Position numbers and translations under genes: made by a program. Shown one piece after another: positions 35,332 to 44,593 of a stretch of DNA of 64,000 nt; positions within the stretch are counted from its first letter, which is position 1, and each line of letters opens with the position of its first letter. The notes under the pieces were generated by a model, which saw only the letters and a list, made by a program, of their open reading frames with translations, made no database searches and was not told where the DNA came from. This DNA comes from Candidatus Kouleothrix ribensis (GTDB lineage: Bacteria > Chloroflexota > Chloroflexia > Chloroflexales > Roseiflexaceae), in the NCBI GenBank assembly GCA_016722075.1, contig JADKGW010000001.1:4278001-4342000 (forward strand), given 5' to 3'.

Positions 35332-38300
35332 ATGGCCGATGATCTGCGCATCCGGACACTGGGGCCGCTGACGCTCGAGCGCGGCGCGCAGGTGCTGCCC
35401 GAGCGGATCTGGCGCTCGCGCCAGGAGCGCCGCCTGCTCGGCATTCTGCTATCGGCACGCGGCCGCAAGGTCTCGACCGACCGGCTGATCGGCTGGCTGT
35501 GGCCCGACGCCGACCATGGCGCGGCTGCGACGACTCTGCGCAGCACGGTGAGCGCGCTGCGCCACATGCTCGAGCCAGCCAGCGGGCGCGCTTCGTCGCG
35601 CTATATCCTCACCCGGCCCGGCGGCTACGCCTGGAATTCTGCCGGCGGCGCCTGGATCGATGCCGAGGCGCTGCTGGCGCTGCTCGACGCGCGCGACCCC
35701 CGCGGCGACGACCAGGCGGTCCAGGCGATCGAGCAGGCGCTGGCACTGTACCAGGGCGAATTCCTGGCCGACGAGCCCGACGCAGCCTGGGCCGGGCCGC
35801 TGCGCGAGCTGTTGCACGAGCGCGTGCTTACCGCACTGCACGATCTGGCCGAGCTGCGGCTGGCACGCGGCGAGTACGACGCGGCGATCGTGCTGGCGCG
35901 CCGCGGCCTCGAGCACGACCATCTGCGCGAGCCGCTCTACCGCACGCTGATGCTGGCCCAATCGCGCGCGGGCGATCTCTCGGGCGCACTGCAGACCTAC
36001 GAGCGCTGCCGGCGCGCGCTCGACGATGAGCTAGGTGCCGCGCCTTCGGCCCAGACGCGCGCCCTCCACGCTGCGCTGCTGCGCGACGAGGCCGACTCGG
36101 AGGCGCGCGCACCGAAGCCCGGCCCGGTGGCCGCCCGGCCACCCATCCTGCCGGCGGCCGTGTCGCCATTTGTGGGCCGGGCCGACGAGCTGGCGACACT
36201 GCGCGGCTGGATCGCTGCGCTCGATCAGCGCGGCGGCGGGGTGCTGGCGGTAGTCGGCGAAGCCGGCATCGGCAAGACGCGCCTGATCGACGAGGCGCTG
36301 CACTCCTCGCGCGCCGATACGCTGACGATCGCATTGCGCTGCACCACGCTCGAGCGCGGCCTGCCATTTGCCCCGCTCAGCGAGGCGCTGCGCTCGCTCT
36401 TGCGCGCCGCCCCGGCCGACCTGCTGCGCCGCCTGCCGCCGGTGGCACTGGCGCAAGTGGCCGACCTGCTGCCGGTGCTGCGCGAGCGCCTGCCCGATCT
36501 GCCGACGCTGGCAAGCGTGCGGCCGGGCGAAGGCCGCAACTACCTGCTCGATGGGCTGGTGGATGTGGCGCTGGCGCTGGCCCGCGAGCGGCCGCTGATC
36601 GTCTGGTGCGACGATGCGCAGTGGGCCGATGAGGCGACGCTGGCAGTGCTGGGCCGGCTGGCCCGCCGCGCGCCGCGCCGGGCACTGCTGGTGATTCTGG
36701 CCTACCGATCCGAAGAGCTGGTCGAGAACACGGCGCTGCACCAGCTGCTGCGCACACTTGGCCGCGAGATGTCGCTCCACCCGCTGGTGCTAGGCCGCCT
36801 GGCCGAGCGCGATGTCGCCGAGCTGCTGGCCGGCCTGGCCCACACCGCCCCCGAGCGCGTGGCGCATCTCAGCCCGCGCCTGAGCGCCGCCAGCGGCGGC
36901 AACCCGTTGTTCCTCGCGGTGGCGCTGCAGTCGCTGGTCGAATCGCACGGTGCGCAGTCGCTGGCGGCGCTGTTGCCCGCGCTAGGCGCCGGCGCGCCGC
37001 TGCCTGACCTCGCCAGCGCGCCGCCGCTGCGCGATCTGGTGCTGGCGCGGATCGATCGCCTGCCCGGCCCCGCGCGCGAGCTGCTTGAGCAACTCGCGGT
37101 GATCGGCCGGCCGGCCTCGCTCGACCTGATCGAGCAGATCGCTGGCGCGCCGGCGCTCGCGGCCGCGCAGATCTTGCTCGAGCGCCAGTTTGTAGTCGAG
37201 ACCGCCGACGGGCGCCTGGAGTTCGGCCACGATCTCGTGCGCTCGATCGTCAGCGCCACGCTGTCGTCGCCCCAGCGCCGGCTGGTGCATCGCCGTGCCG
37301 CCCTGGCGATTGCGGCCCTGCATGGCAGCGCGCCGGGCGGCGCGGCCGAGCTGGCATTTCATTTCGAGCAGGCCGGGCGCGGGGCCGAGGCCGAGGTGCT
37401 GCGCTACGCAATCGCGGCCGGCGAGCACGCGCGCCGCTCGTTTGGCTACCGGGCCGCGCTGGCGCACTACGACACTGCGCTGCTCGCGGCCGACCGGCTG
37501 GGGTCGCGGGCCGAGGCCGATGCGGTGCGCCGCGCCTTCGCCGGCCGGCTGCTGATGCTCGAGGCGCTGCTCGATTGGGATGGCGTGCTCGCAACCAGCG
37601 CACAGTACGAGCGCTGGGCCGGCCAGCACCCCGGCGTGCCGCCGCTGCTCGCCCCCCGGCGCCTCTCGGTGTTGCGCGCGCTGATGGGCGACCTGGCCGG
37701 CGCGGCGGCGCTCAGCAGCCAGCACGTGCGCCGCCAGGCCGATACGCCGGCCGCGCTCGCCGATCTCCAGCAGCGCACCGCGATTATTTTGCAGCCGGTT
37801 GTGGCAGAGGATGCTGGGAAACAGAAGCCGTCGGCGGCTGGGGCGTTCATACCGTTTCGATTGGCCGCACCCCCGCCTGGTACGCCTGCCGCAGATCTGC
37901 CCGAGCTGCTAGGCGCCGAAGAGGCGGCGCTGGCGCTGTTCCAGGTGGGCTGGGCCACGCTGATGCAGGGGCTGCTGCCGGCGGCCGAGCCATGCCTGCT
38001 GCAGGCCTACGAGCTGGCGCGCGACACCAGCCAGGCCGCGGTCGCCGTGATCAGCGCGCTGCAGCTGGCGCACCTCAATGCGCTGCGCGGCGACCATACC
38101 GCCACCGAGCATTGGATGTCGGACAGCCTCGACACCGCCCAGCGCGCGCCCGAGGCAGCCTGGGCCTCGATCTGGCCGCAGATCCACCAGGCCTTCCTGC
38201 TGCTGCTCGATGATCAGTTCGCGGCCGCGCATGCGCGCTTCGAGCATATGGACGCACAGCTGCGCGACCTGCCAACCTTCCAGTCGCACCGCGCTAGTGT

Positions 38301-38688
38301 CGAGGTTGGGCTGGGGCTGCTCGACATGGCGGCGGGCAACCTGGTGCGTGCGCAGGCGCGGCTGCAGGCCGCGCTTACCACGCCGCAGCTGCTCTACGGC
38401 TTTGTGTATGCCGCTGCGCAGCACGGCCTGGCGCGTATCACGGCGCTGCGCGGCGATCTGCCCGAGGCCCGCGCGCGCCTGGCGCACGCGCTGGGCTATA
38501 GCGCGCGCCGGCAGCTGCTGCCCGAGTATGTGCGCACGGCGATCGAGATCGCGCGGATCGAGCGCGACTTCGGCGACCCCACCCCGGCGCTGCCGCTGCT
38601 GCGCTATGCCGCCGGCCTGGCCGCCACGGCCGGCTTCACCCCGCTGGCGGCGGCGGCTCAGGCGCTGCTGGCGCGCCTGGGCGGCTAG
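35332..38688 (+). CDS. BTAD/AAA-ATPase transcriptional regulator (SARP/LuxR-like)
   Basis: The start used is the ATG at 35332, where homology begins (MADDLRIRTLGPLTLERG); the frame is open upstream. The protein has about 1118 residues. Residues 1-95 are an OmpR-like winged HTH (ARGRKVSTDRLIGWLWPDADHGAAATTLRSTVSALR). Residues 100-250 are the bacterial transcriptional activation domain with TPR helices (RGEYDAAIVLARRGLEHDHLREPLYRTLM). An AAA domain follows, with Walker A GEAGIGKTR near 310 and Walker B LIVWCDDAQWAD near 424. The rest is TPR-like helices. Such regulators sense nucleotide-dependent or ligand signals; the target is unknown. It precedes the convergent amino-sugar cluster. Confidence 0.9.
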   Translation: MADDLRIRTLGPLTLERGAQVLPERIWRSRQERRLLGILLSARGRKVSTDRLIGWLWPDADHGAAATTLRSTVSALRHMLEPASGRASSRYILTRPGGYAWNSAGGAWIDAEALLALLDARDPRGDDQAVQAIEQALALYQGEFLADEPDAAWAGPLRELLHERVLTALHDLAELRLARGEYDAAIVLARRGLEHDHLREPLYRTLMLAQSRAGDLSGALQTYERCRRALDDELGAAPSAQTRALHAALLRDEADSEARAPKPGPVAARPPILPAAVSPFVGRADELATLRGWIAALDQRGGGVLAVVGEAGIGKTRLIDEALHSSRADTLTIALRCTTLERGLPFAPLSEALRSLLRAAPADLLRRLPPVALAQVADLLPVLRERLPDLPTLASVRPGEGRNYLLDGLVDVALALARERPLIVWCDDAQWADEATLAVLGRLARRAPRRALLVILAYRSEELVENTALHQLLRTLGREMSLHPLVLGRLAERDVAELLAGLAHTAPERVAHLSPRLSAASGGNPLFLAVALQSLVESHGAQSLAALLPALGAGAPLPDLASAPPLRDLVLARIDRLPGPARELLEQLAVIGRPASLDLIEQIAGAPALAAAQILLERQFVVETADGRLEFGHDLVRSIVSATLSSPQRRLVHRRAALAIAALHGSAPGGAAELAFHFEQAGRGAEAEVLRYAIAAGEHARRSFGYRAALAHYDTALLAADRLGSRAEADAVRRAFAGRLLMLEALLDWDGVLATSAQYERWAGQHPGVPPLLAPRRLSVLRALMGDLAGAAALSSQHVRRQADTPAALADLQQRTAIILQPVVAEDAGKQKPSAAGAFIPFRLAAPPPGTPAADLPELLGAEEAALALFQVGWATLMQGLLPAAEPCLLQAYELARDTSQAAVAVISALQLAHLNALRGDHTATEHWMSDSLDTAQRAPEAAWASIWPQIHQAFLLLLDDQFAAAHARFEHMDAQLRDLPTFQSHRASVEVGLGLLDMAAGNLVRAQARLQAALTTPQLLYGFVYAAAQHGLARITALRGDLPEARARLAHALGYSARRQLLPEYVRTAIEIARIERDFGDPTPALPLLRYAAGLAATAGFTPLAAAAQALLARLGG

Positions 38689-38705
38689 AGTTTGCCGCCT
38701 GCCAG

Positions 38706-39512
38706 CTACAAACTGCCATCGCCCCGCAGCCACCAGATCCGCTCACCATACTGCGCGCCGGCTGGCGCCACGCTGGCGGCGTAGTCGCTGATCTGCCGCT
38801 CCATGCCCGCAGGCCCGCCAAACAGCTCGCGCAGCTGGCTGGCGTAGGCATGGATGGCGTGCAGCTTCTGCGGCAGCGTCGCGTCGATCGGCCGGGCCAG
38901 CGACTCGAGCGGCTGGCCGGCCAGCTGGGCCATGCGCGTGCCGAACGTGCCGGCCCACGCCACATATGGCAGATCTTCGTAGAAGCGCACGCGCCCCGCC
39001 AGAGCCTCCCGGCTGGCCGCGTGGGTGATCAGGTGGTCGACATGCAGGCCAATGCCCATGGGGGCGTAGAATGTCGCGCCGGGCATCCCTGCGGCCAGCT
39101 CACGCAGCAGCCCGGCCAGGTCGGCGAACAGTGGATCGTTGGCGGCGGGCTGGTTGAACAGCGACTCGCGGGTGTTATAGGCCTGTGGAAAGCGGTAGAT
39201 CGCGTCGAGCCGGCCGGCCAGGTAGTAGTCGAGGTGCAGCCGCTCCATCGCCAGGTGCTCTTCGGCCAGGCGCGCGGCCACCGCATCGGCCGGCGATAGG
39301 CCCCACTGGCCGTGGAATTCGTCGGCCAGCGCGCTAAATGGGCCGGCCGGGTTAGGCGCGGCGCTACACAGTGTGATCGACAGCACCCGCTCGCCGGCCG
39401 CAAGCTGGGCCGCGATCGAGCCGCCGCACGAGAGCGCGGTGTCGTCGAGGTGTGGCGAGAGGTAGACGTGATCGTAGGTATTGCTCAGGTGGGCGAGATC
39501 ATCTATTTGCAC
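38706..39512 (-). CDS. PIG-L family deacetylase
   Basis: This 268-residue zinc deacetylase starts at a GTG with AGGAG 8 bases upstream. The metal motif PHLDDTALSCGG (His21, Asp23, Asp24) and the distal MGIGLHVDHLITH segment with the third ligand are both present. PIG-L/LmbE enzymes remove acetyl groups from N-acetylglucosaminyl compounds. Placed at the end of the amino-sugar gene run, it may deacetylate an intermediate there, although a 372-base gap with repeats separates it from the SIS gene. The start does not overlap other genes. Confidence 0.88.
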   Translation of the reverse strand: MQIDDLAHLSNTYDHVYLSPHLDDTALSCGGSIAAQLAAGERVLSITLCSAAPNPAGPFSALADEFHGQWGLSPADAVAARLAEEHLAMERLHLDYYLAGRLDAIYRFPQAYNTRESLFNQPAANDPLFADLAGLLRELAAGMPGATFYAPMGIGLHVDHLITHAASREALAGRVRFYEDLPYVAWAGTFGTRMAQLAGQPLESLARPIDATLPQKLHAIHAYASQLRELFGGPAGMERQISDYAASVAPAGAQYGERIWWLRGDGSL

Positions 39513-39547
39513 GGGTATACTCCTCGTTCGTCAGTTGGCCCTGCAGC

Positions 39548-39631
39548 ACTGAGAGGCTGCCCGAAAAGCCCGGCGATCATGTTTACCTTCTTTTGGCAGT
39601 GTGTAGCTCCCTTTTCAGGCTGCCTCTCAGT
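39548..39631. repeat. MITE-like 84-bp inverted-repeat element
   Basis: The ends form a 21-bp inverted repeat with two mismatches (ACTGAGAGGCTGCCCGAAAAG at 39548-39568, its near complement at 39611-39631). No coding sequence lies inside. It resembles the paired ends of an IS with the transposase deleted. It lies between the PIG-L start and PAL-B. No convincing target duplication was found. Confidence 0.55.
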
Positions 39632-39670
39632 AACAGGAGTTACGTGGTCGCCCGCGTCTCGGGCAATGCC

Positions 39671-39775
39671 TGCCTGCGGCAGCGCGGTACGGCAGCGTGT
39701 GGGTGTTCGGTTGTGCGCGCTACGCGCGCACAACCGAACACGCGAGAGCAGACACGAACCATGCTGCCGCCGGCA
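39671..39775. repeat. Intergenic palindromic element PAL-B
   Basis: This 105-bp element, the same length as PAL-A, has ends TGCCTGCGGCAGC and GCTGCCGCCGGCA (one mismatch). A perfect central hairpin has 17-bp arms GTGTTCGGTTGTGCGCG (39703-39719) and the complement (39725-39741), with loop CTACG. Confidence 0.85.
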
Positions 39776-39884
39776 AACACACCGACTGCGTACATCCCGT
39801 CAGTCAAAGACCAGGCTGCTGTTCTTGGGAGGGCGTGCGCGCCTCCAGGACTTCCAGCTATTTCCGAGAGCATAGCAGAAATGA

Positions 39885-40919
39885 CTAGCGCGTCAGCGTC
39901 ACCTTCTTCAGCCCGCGTGGCCGGTCGGGGTCGCCGCCACGTGCGGCCGCCAGGTGTAGCGCCAGCGCCTGCCCCGGCACGATCGCGGCGATCGGGCTGA
40001 GCCATTCGGGCAGGTTGCCGCCGATCGGCATCAGCGCATCGGCGTAGCGCGCGGCCTCGTCGGCGTCGGAGATGATCAGCAGCTCGGCGCCGCTGGCCTT
40101 CAGGTTGCCAGCTAGATCGGCCATGTCGGCGAATGTTGCGCCGCGCGGCATCACCAGCAGCATCGGCAGGCCCTCGCCAACCGTGGCGATCGGGCCGTGG
40201 CGGAAGTCGGCCGACGAGTAGGCCGCAGTCATCACATAGGTCAGCTCTTTGAGCTTGAGCGACAGCTCAAGCGCCGTGGCAAAGTTGAAGCCGCGCCCGA
40301 TCAGGCTGTACTGTTCGACCATACGGTGGCGCTGGGCCAGCGCCGCAATCGCGGGCGTGCCGGCCAGCGTGGCGGCCAGCGCCGCCGGCAGCAGCTGTAG
40401 CGCGGCCTGGTGCTCGGGCCGCCGGCTCCAGGCCGCCGCCAGCATTGCCAGCACCGTCAGCTGGGCCGTGTAGGTCTTGGTGGCGGCCACGCTGCGCTCG
40501 GGGCCGGCGTGCAGCTCGATCACATGATCGGCCACGCGCGCCAGTGGCGAGGCGCCGTCGTTGGTGATCGCCAGCGTCGGCCGGCCCTGGCGCTTGCCCT
40601 CTTCGAGCACCGCCACGATGTCGGGCGACTGGCCCGACTGCGAGATCCCGACGATCAGGGTGTGCGCCAGGCGCGGCGGGGTGTGGTAGAGCGTGTAGAG
40701 CGCCGGGGTGGCCAGCCCGACCGGGTAGCCGGCCAGCGAGGCCCAGGCATACTTGGCGTAGATCGCCGCGTGATCCGAGGTGCCGCGTGCGGCGATCAGC
40801 ACGTGCTCGAACGGCGGCAGATCGGCGACGATCCGCCCCACTCGCGTGTGCTCGCGCTCGAGCAGCCGCGCGATTACTTCGGGCTGGCTGTGGATCTCTT
40901 GTTCAAGAAATGTGCTCAT
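39885..40919 (-). CDS. SIS-domain sugar isomerase/deaminase (GlmS-C/AgaS-like)
   Basis: This 344-residue protein has two SIS domains and no glutaminase domain: VLIAARGTSDHAAIYAKYAW, LIVGISQSGQSPDIVAVLEEGKRQGRPTLAITND, AATKTYTAQLTVL, YSLIGRGFNFATALELSLKLKELTY and SSADFRHGPIATV. These are the phosphosugar-binding motifs of the GlmS C-terminal part and of AgaS/FrlB-like deaminases. In the setting of a hexosaminidase and PfkB kinases it most likely handles an amino-sugar 6-phosphate. It is 65 bases downstream of the GH3 gene. Confidence 0.9.
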   Translation of the reverse strand: MSTFLEQEIHSQPEVIARLLEREHTRVGRIVADLPPFEHVLIAARGTSDHAAIYAKYAWASLAGYPVGLATPALYTLYHTPPRLAHTLIVGISQSGQSPDIVAVLEEGKRQGRPTLAITNDGASPLARVADHVIELHAGPERSVAATKTYTAQLTVLAMLAAAWSRRPEHQAALQLLPAALAATLAGTPAIAALAQRHRMVEQYSLIGRGFNFATALELSLKLKELTYVMTAAYSSADFRHGPIATVGEGLPMLLVMPRGATFADMADLAGNLKASGAELLIISDADEAARYADALMPIGGNLPEWLSPIAAIVPGQALALHLAAARGGDPDRPRGLKKVTLTR

Positions 40920-40984
40920 GGTGTTACCTTTGTGTGCTGAGGCGCGGCCAGCGCCTGGATCGATCAGTCTGACGTGGTAGGCCG

Positions 40985-42601
40985 CTACGATGGCTGGTGG
41001 CCCAGGCCATGCCCGATCGGGTAGAGCCCTGGGATCGACACTGGCAGGCGCCCGGCCGGTTCGATCCGGCCAGTCAGCACCTGCGCCAGCGCGTCGAGCG
41101 CCGGCGGCAGAATGCTATAGCTGCACAGGTAGGTTGGTGCGGCCGGGTAGGCCGCCAGATCGTAGGGTGTGCGCAGCGCCACCGCGATGGTTGGGGCCGG
41201 GCCATCCAGCAGGGCGCGCACCAGCCCGGCCTGGCCCGCGCCGGCTACCGCATTGATCGTGCCGACGATCACCAGGTCGTAGCCGGCAGCCCAATCGCGC
41301 GCCGCCGCGATCTGCGCTTCGTCGGGCGCGAACGGCAGCACCAGCTCGCCGACCGCCGGGTGGTAGCGGCGCAGCGCGGCCGCCAGCTCGCAGCGTATGT
41401 GCGACGAGGTGTCGGCCGGGGTCAGGTCGGCCGGCTGCGGCACGATCACCGCCACGCGCTGGGCCGGCGCGAGCGGTAGCAGGCCGGCGTGGTCGCGCAC
41501 CAGCGTGATCGCGCGCGCGGCGATCTGGTGTGCCAGCGCCTGGTGCTCGGCGCAACCCACCACCGCCAAGTCGGGCTGCGGCTGAGCCGCCAGCCAGTGC
41601 TTGAGCGCCAGCACGCGCCCGGCCGAGGCCAGCACATCGCCGGGCGGCAGCAGCGCGCGCCGCGTGGCGTGCAGCAGCCCGGCATAGATCTGTTCGTGCG
41701 GCGAGGCCGGGCCAAGCAGCAGCAGGTCGATCCCGGCAGCCGTGGCGGCCAGCGCGTCGATCAGCAGCCCATCGCCCTGCGCGATTGCGTGCATGTCGAG
41801 CGCGTCGCTGACGATCACGCCGGCGAAGCCCAGCTCGCCACGCAGCAGGCCCCGCAGTATGGCCGGCGCGAGCGTGGCCGGTAGCGCCAGCCCGTCGGTG
41901 AGCGCAGGCGCGGCTACGTGCGCGCTCATCACCAGCCGGGCGCCGGCCGCAATCGCCGCCTGAAACGGCGGCAGCTCGACCGCGCGTAGCCGCTCGGCGT
42001 CGTGCGGCAGCAGCACCGCGCCGGCATGCGTGTCGCTGGCGGTGTCGCCATGGCCGGGGAAGTGCTTGATCGTGGCGGCCACACCGGCGGCTTGCAGGCC
42101 CCGCACCATCGCGGCCGCCAGCTCGGCCACGCGCGCGGGGGCCTCGCCAAACGAGCGAGCGCCGATCACCGGGTTGAGCGGGTTACTGTTCACATCGCAG
42201 CAGGGCGCGTAGTTCACATTCACGCCTACCGCCGCCAGCTCGCGCCCGAGCACCTGCCCGCAGCGCTCGGCCAGCTCGGCCGAGTCGGTGGCGCCAAGTG
42301 CCAGGTTGCCGGGGAAGCGGGTCATGCCGCCGTCGATCGCCATAAGCTGGCCGCCCTCCTGGTCGGCGCAGATCAGCAGCGGTGGCCGGCCCGCCGCCGC
42401 TGCGGCGCGCTGGAGCGCGGCGGTCAGCGCGCGCACCTGGGCCACATCGGCAACGTTGCGTGCCCGAAACAGCGTCACGCCGCCGATGGCATGCCGGGCG
42501 ATCGTGGCCAGCAGCTCAGGCGGCGGGCTAGTGCCATCGAAGCCTAGCAGCAGCTTCTGGCCAACTGCATCGGCCAGGGTGTTGTCGGTCGATTCGTGCA
42601 T
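40985..42601 (-). CDS. GH3 beta-N-acetylhexosaminidase (NagZ-like)
   Basis: This 538-residue protein uses the ATG at 42601 (MHESTDNTLADAVGQKLLLGFDG), 13 bases after the kinase stop; the frame is open further upstream. The catalytic barrel is clear: LICADQEGGQLMAIDGGMTRFPGNLALGA, VNVNYAPCCDVNSNPLNPVIGARSFGE, the NagZ signature IKHFPGHGDTASDTHAG, and VIVSDALDMHAI with the nucleophile Asp. A second alpha/beta domain follows at about 340-538. There is no signal peptide, so it acts on imported GlcNAc/GalNAc-containing oligosaccharides. Confidence 0.92.
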   Translation of the reverse strand: MHESTDNTLADAVGQKLLLGFDGTSPPPELLATIARHAIGGVTLFRARNVADVAQVRALTAALQRAAAAAGRPPLLICADQEGGQLMAIDGGMTRFPGNLALGATDSAELAERCGQVLGRELAAVGVNVNYAPCCDVNSNPLNPVIGARSFGEAPARVAELAAAMVRGLQAAGVAATIKHFPGHGDTASDTHAGAVLLPHDAERLRAVELPPFQAAIAAGARLVMSAHVAAPALTDGLALPATLAPAILRGLLRGELGFAGVIVSDALDMHAIAQGDGLLIDALAATAAGIDLLLLGPASPHEQIYAGLLHATRRALLPPGDVLASAGRVLALKHWLAAQPQPDLAVVGCAEHQALAHQIAARAITLVRDHAGLLPLAPAQRVAVIVPQPADLTPADTSSHIRCELAAALRRYHPAVGELVLPFAPDEAQIAAARDWAAGYDLVIVGTINAVAGAGQAGLVRALLDGPAPTIAVALRTPYDLAAYPAAPTYLCSYSILPPALDALAQVLTGRIEPAGRLPVSIPGLYPIGHGLGHQPS

Positions 42602-42614
42602 GGCTGCCTTACCT

Positions 42615-43547
42615 TTAATCAAGCTGTTCGCACACGCTGCCTGCCAGCAGCTGCTGGTAGATCGCCGTGTCGATCTGGCCGCCCCCAACCGAGAGTGCGT
42701 TAGCCGCACCGGCCGCCACGGCCTGGCACAGCGCGGCCGGCGCGGCCTGGCCGCGCACGAGCGCTACCACCAGCGCCGCCAGAAACGCATCGCCACTGCC
42801 AACCGAGCTGACCACGCGGATGGCCGGCGGTTGGGCGTGCCAGCTGCCCTGCTCGTTGGCCAGCACTGCGCCTGCGCCACCCAGGGTCAGCACCACCGCC
42901 GCGCCGGTGCGGCGCTGCAGCTCGCGTGCGGCCGCCAGCGCCGTGTCGGGCCGGCCAAGCGGCGCGCCCACCAGCGCGGCGGCCTCGTCGGCGTTGACCT
43001 TGATGCTGGCACCGCCCGCCTCGATCGCGGCCGCCAGCGCCGCGCCGCTGGTATCGATCCAGATCGGCCGGCCGGCCGCGCGAAGCGTGCGCACCAGCGC
43101 ACCGTAATCGCCTGGGGCCGAGCCGGGCGGCAGGCTACCGCTCAGGCAGACCGCCGCCGCGTCGCTGGCGGCGCGCGCCACCTGGGCAGTCAGGCGTAGC
43201 CAATCGGCTGGCGCGACATGCGGGCCAACCTCGTTGATCACAGTTGCGTCGTGGCCGGCCTGATCGACCAGGATGGTGCATGTGCGCGTCTCGCCATCGA
43301 TCCAGGTCCACGCGCCGGGCAGCTGCTCGTGTTCGGCCAGCCGCGCCACCAGCCGCCCGCTATCGCCGCCCAGGAAGCCGGCGCAGATCACAGGCTGGCC
43401 GAGCGTGCGCGCCACGCGGGCCACGTTCAGGCCCTTGCCGCCGGCTGCGATATGCGCGTGCTTGGCGCGTAGCACCGCGCCGAGCACGATCTGCGGCAGC
43501 TCGAGCGTGCGGTCGATCGCCGGGTTGGGGGTGACACACAGGATCAT
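42615..43547 (-). CDS. 1-phosphofructokinase/tagatose-6-phosphate kinase family (PfkB)
   Basis: This 310-residue sugar kinase has the LacC/FruK opening MILCVTPNPAIDRTLELP, AAGGKGLNVARVARTLG (PfkB signature 1), CLSGSLPPG, VNADEAAALVG, and the ATP/catalytic motif VSSVGSGDAFLAAL with GxGD. Family members phosphorylate fructose-1-P or tagatose-6-P; with AgaS-like and hexosaminidase neighbours, tagatose-6-P is attractive. It overlaps the upstream PfkB gene by four bases (ATGA). Confidence 0.9.
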   Translation of the reverse strand: MILCVTPNPAIDRTLELPQIVLGAVLRAKHAHIAAGGKGLNVARVARTLGQPVICAGFLGGDSGRLVARLAEHEQLPGAWTWIDGETRTCTILVDQAGHDATVINEVGPHVAPADWLRLTAQVARAASDAAAVCLSGSLPPGSAPGDYGALVRTLRAAGRPIWIDTSGAALAAAIEAGGASIKVNADEAAALVGAPLGRPDTALAAARELQRRTGAAVVLTLGGAGAVLANEQGSWHAQPPAIRVVSSVGSGDAFLAALVVALVRGQAAPAALCQAVAAGAANALSVGGGQIDTAIYQQLLAGSVCEQLD

Positions 43548-44470
43548 AGCGCCTCGCGTGCCTCGGCCAGCGTGGGCTGGGCCGTAGTGCCGCCGGCCGC
43601 ACGAGTCGAGAGCGAGCCGCAGGCACAGGCCAGCCGCAGGGTTTCCTCAAGCCCCCAGCCCTGCACGAAGCCATACACGAACCCGGCGTCGAACGAGTCG
43701 CCTGCGCCGGTGGTGTCGGCCACCGGCACTGGCAGTGCCGGCGCGCGCACGATGGTATGGCCCTGGCGCGCCACACCGCCGCGCGCACCCAGCTTCACGC
43801 CGATCAGCGGCACGCGCCCGGCCAGCCGCCCAAGCGCAACCTCGACATCGGCGCTGCCGGCGATTGCGCACAGCTCGGCCTCGTTCGGCAGGAACAGATC
43901 GACCAGGCTGATCGCCTCGGCCAGCCCGCCGTCCCAGCGCTCGGAGGGATCGTAGTTCGTGTCGAGCGAGATCGTCAGGCCGCGCGCCCTGGCGGCCGCG
44001 AATAGCGCCGGCACATCCGGCCGCAGCGCGTCGAGCATGTAGAACGCGCCGAGGTGCAGATGCCGCGCGCGGTCGAGCATGTGCAGATCGATCTGGTCGT
44101 AGCGTAGCGCCGCGATCGAGCCAGGGTACGTCAGAATGGCGCGGTCGGCGCCATGCGACAGGATCACGCTGAGGCCGGTGCGCAGGGCCGGGTCGATCGT
44201 CACGCCCGATACATCGATGCTATACGCGGCCATCTGCGCGCACATAAACTGGCCGAACAGGTCGTGGCCAACTGTGCCAACGAACGCCACGCGCAAGCCC
44301 AGGCGCGCCGCGCCGCAGGCGAAGATCACCGACGAGCTACCGATCGTCAGCGTCGCGTCGTCGATGGTCTTTTCGATCTGGCCGAACGCCGGGGCCACAT
44401 CGCCGCGCAGGATCAAGTCGGGGTTGATCTCGCCGACGACCAGCAGGTCGAATTCTTGGTTGGAAGCCAT
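43544..44470 (-). CDS. PfkB-family carbohydrate kinase
   Basis: This 308-residue ribokinase-like kinase has LLVVGEINPDLILRGDV, TIGSSSVIFACGAARLGLRVAFVGTVGHDLFG, SLDTNYDPSERW, LFLPNEAEL, and the catalytic motif VADTTGAGDSFDAGFVYG. The natural substrate is unknown; an amino sugar such as GalNAc/GlcNAc fits the context. Its stop overlaps the start of the following kinase. Confidence 0.9.
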   Translation of the reverse strand: MASNQEFDLLVVGEINPDLILRGDVAPAFGQIEKTIDDATLTIGSSSVIFACGAARLGLRVAFVGTVGHDLFGQFMCAQMAAYSIDVSGVTIDPALRTGLSVILSHGADRAILTYPGSIAALRYDQIDLHMLDRARHLHLGAFYMLDALRPDVPALFAAARARGLTISLDTNYDPSERWDGGLAEAISLVDLFLPNEAELCAIAGSADVEVALGRLAGRVPLIGVKLGARGGVARQGHTIVRAPALPVPVADTTGAGDSFDAGFVYGFVQGWGLEETLRLACACGSLSTRAAGGTTAQPTLAEAREAL

Positions 44471-44489
44471 GTTATCTCACTTATGGGTT

Positions 44490-44578
44490 GGCAGTCGGCA
44501 GGTTGCAGGTTGGCAGGTTGCAGGTTGGCAAGTTGGCAAGTTGGCAGGTTGGCAGGTTGGCAGGTTGGCAGGTTAACC
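44490..44578. repeat. Short tandem array of GGTTGGCA/GGTTGCA units
   Basis: About 11 units alternating 7 and 8 bp, related to the heptamer array at 34797-35007. It lies in the short gap between the DeoR-type regulator and the PfkB gene. Confidence 0.85.
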
Positions 44579-44593
44579 TGTACCGCTGCCCGC

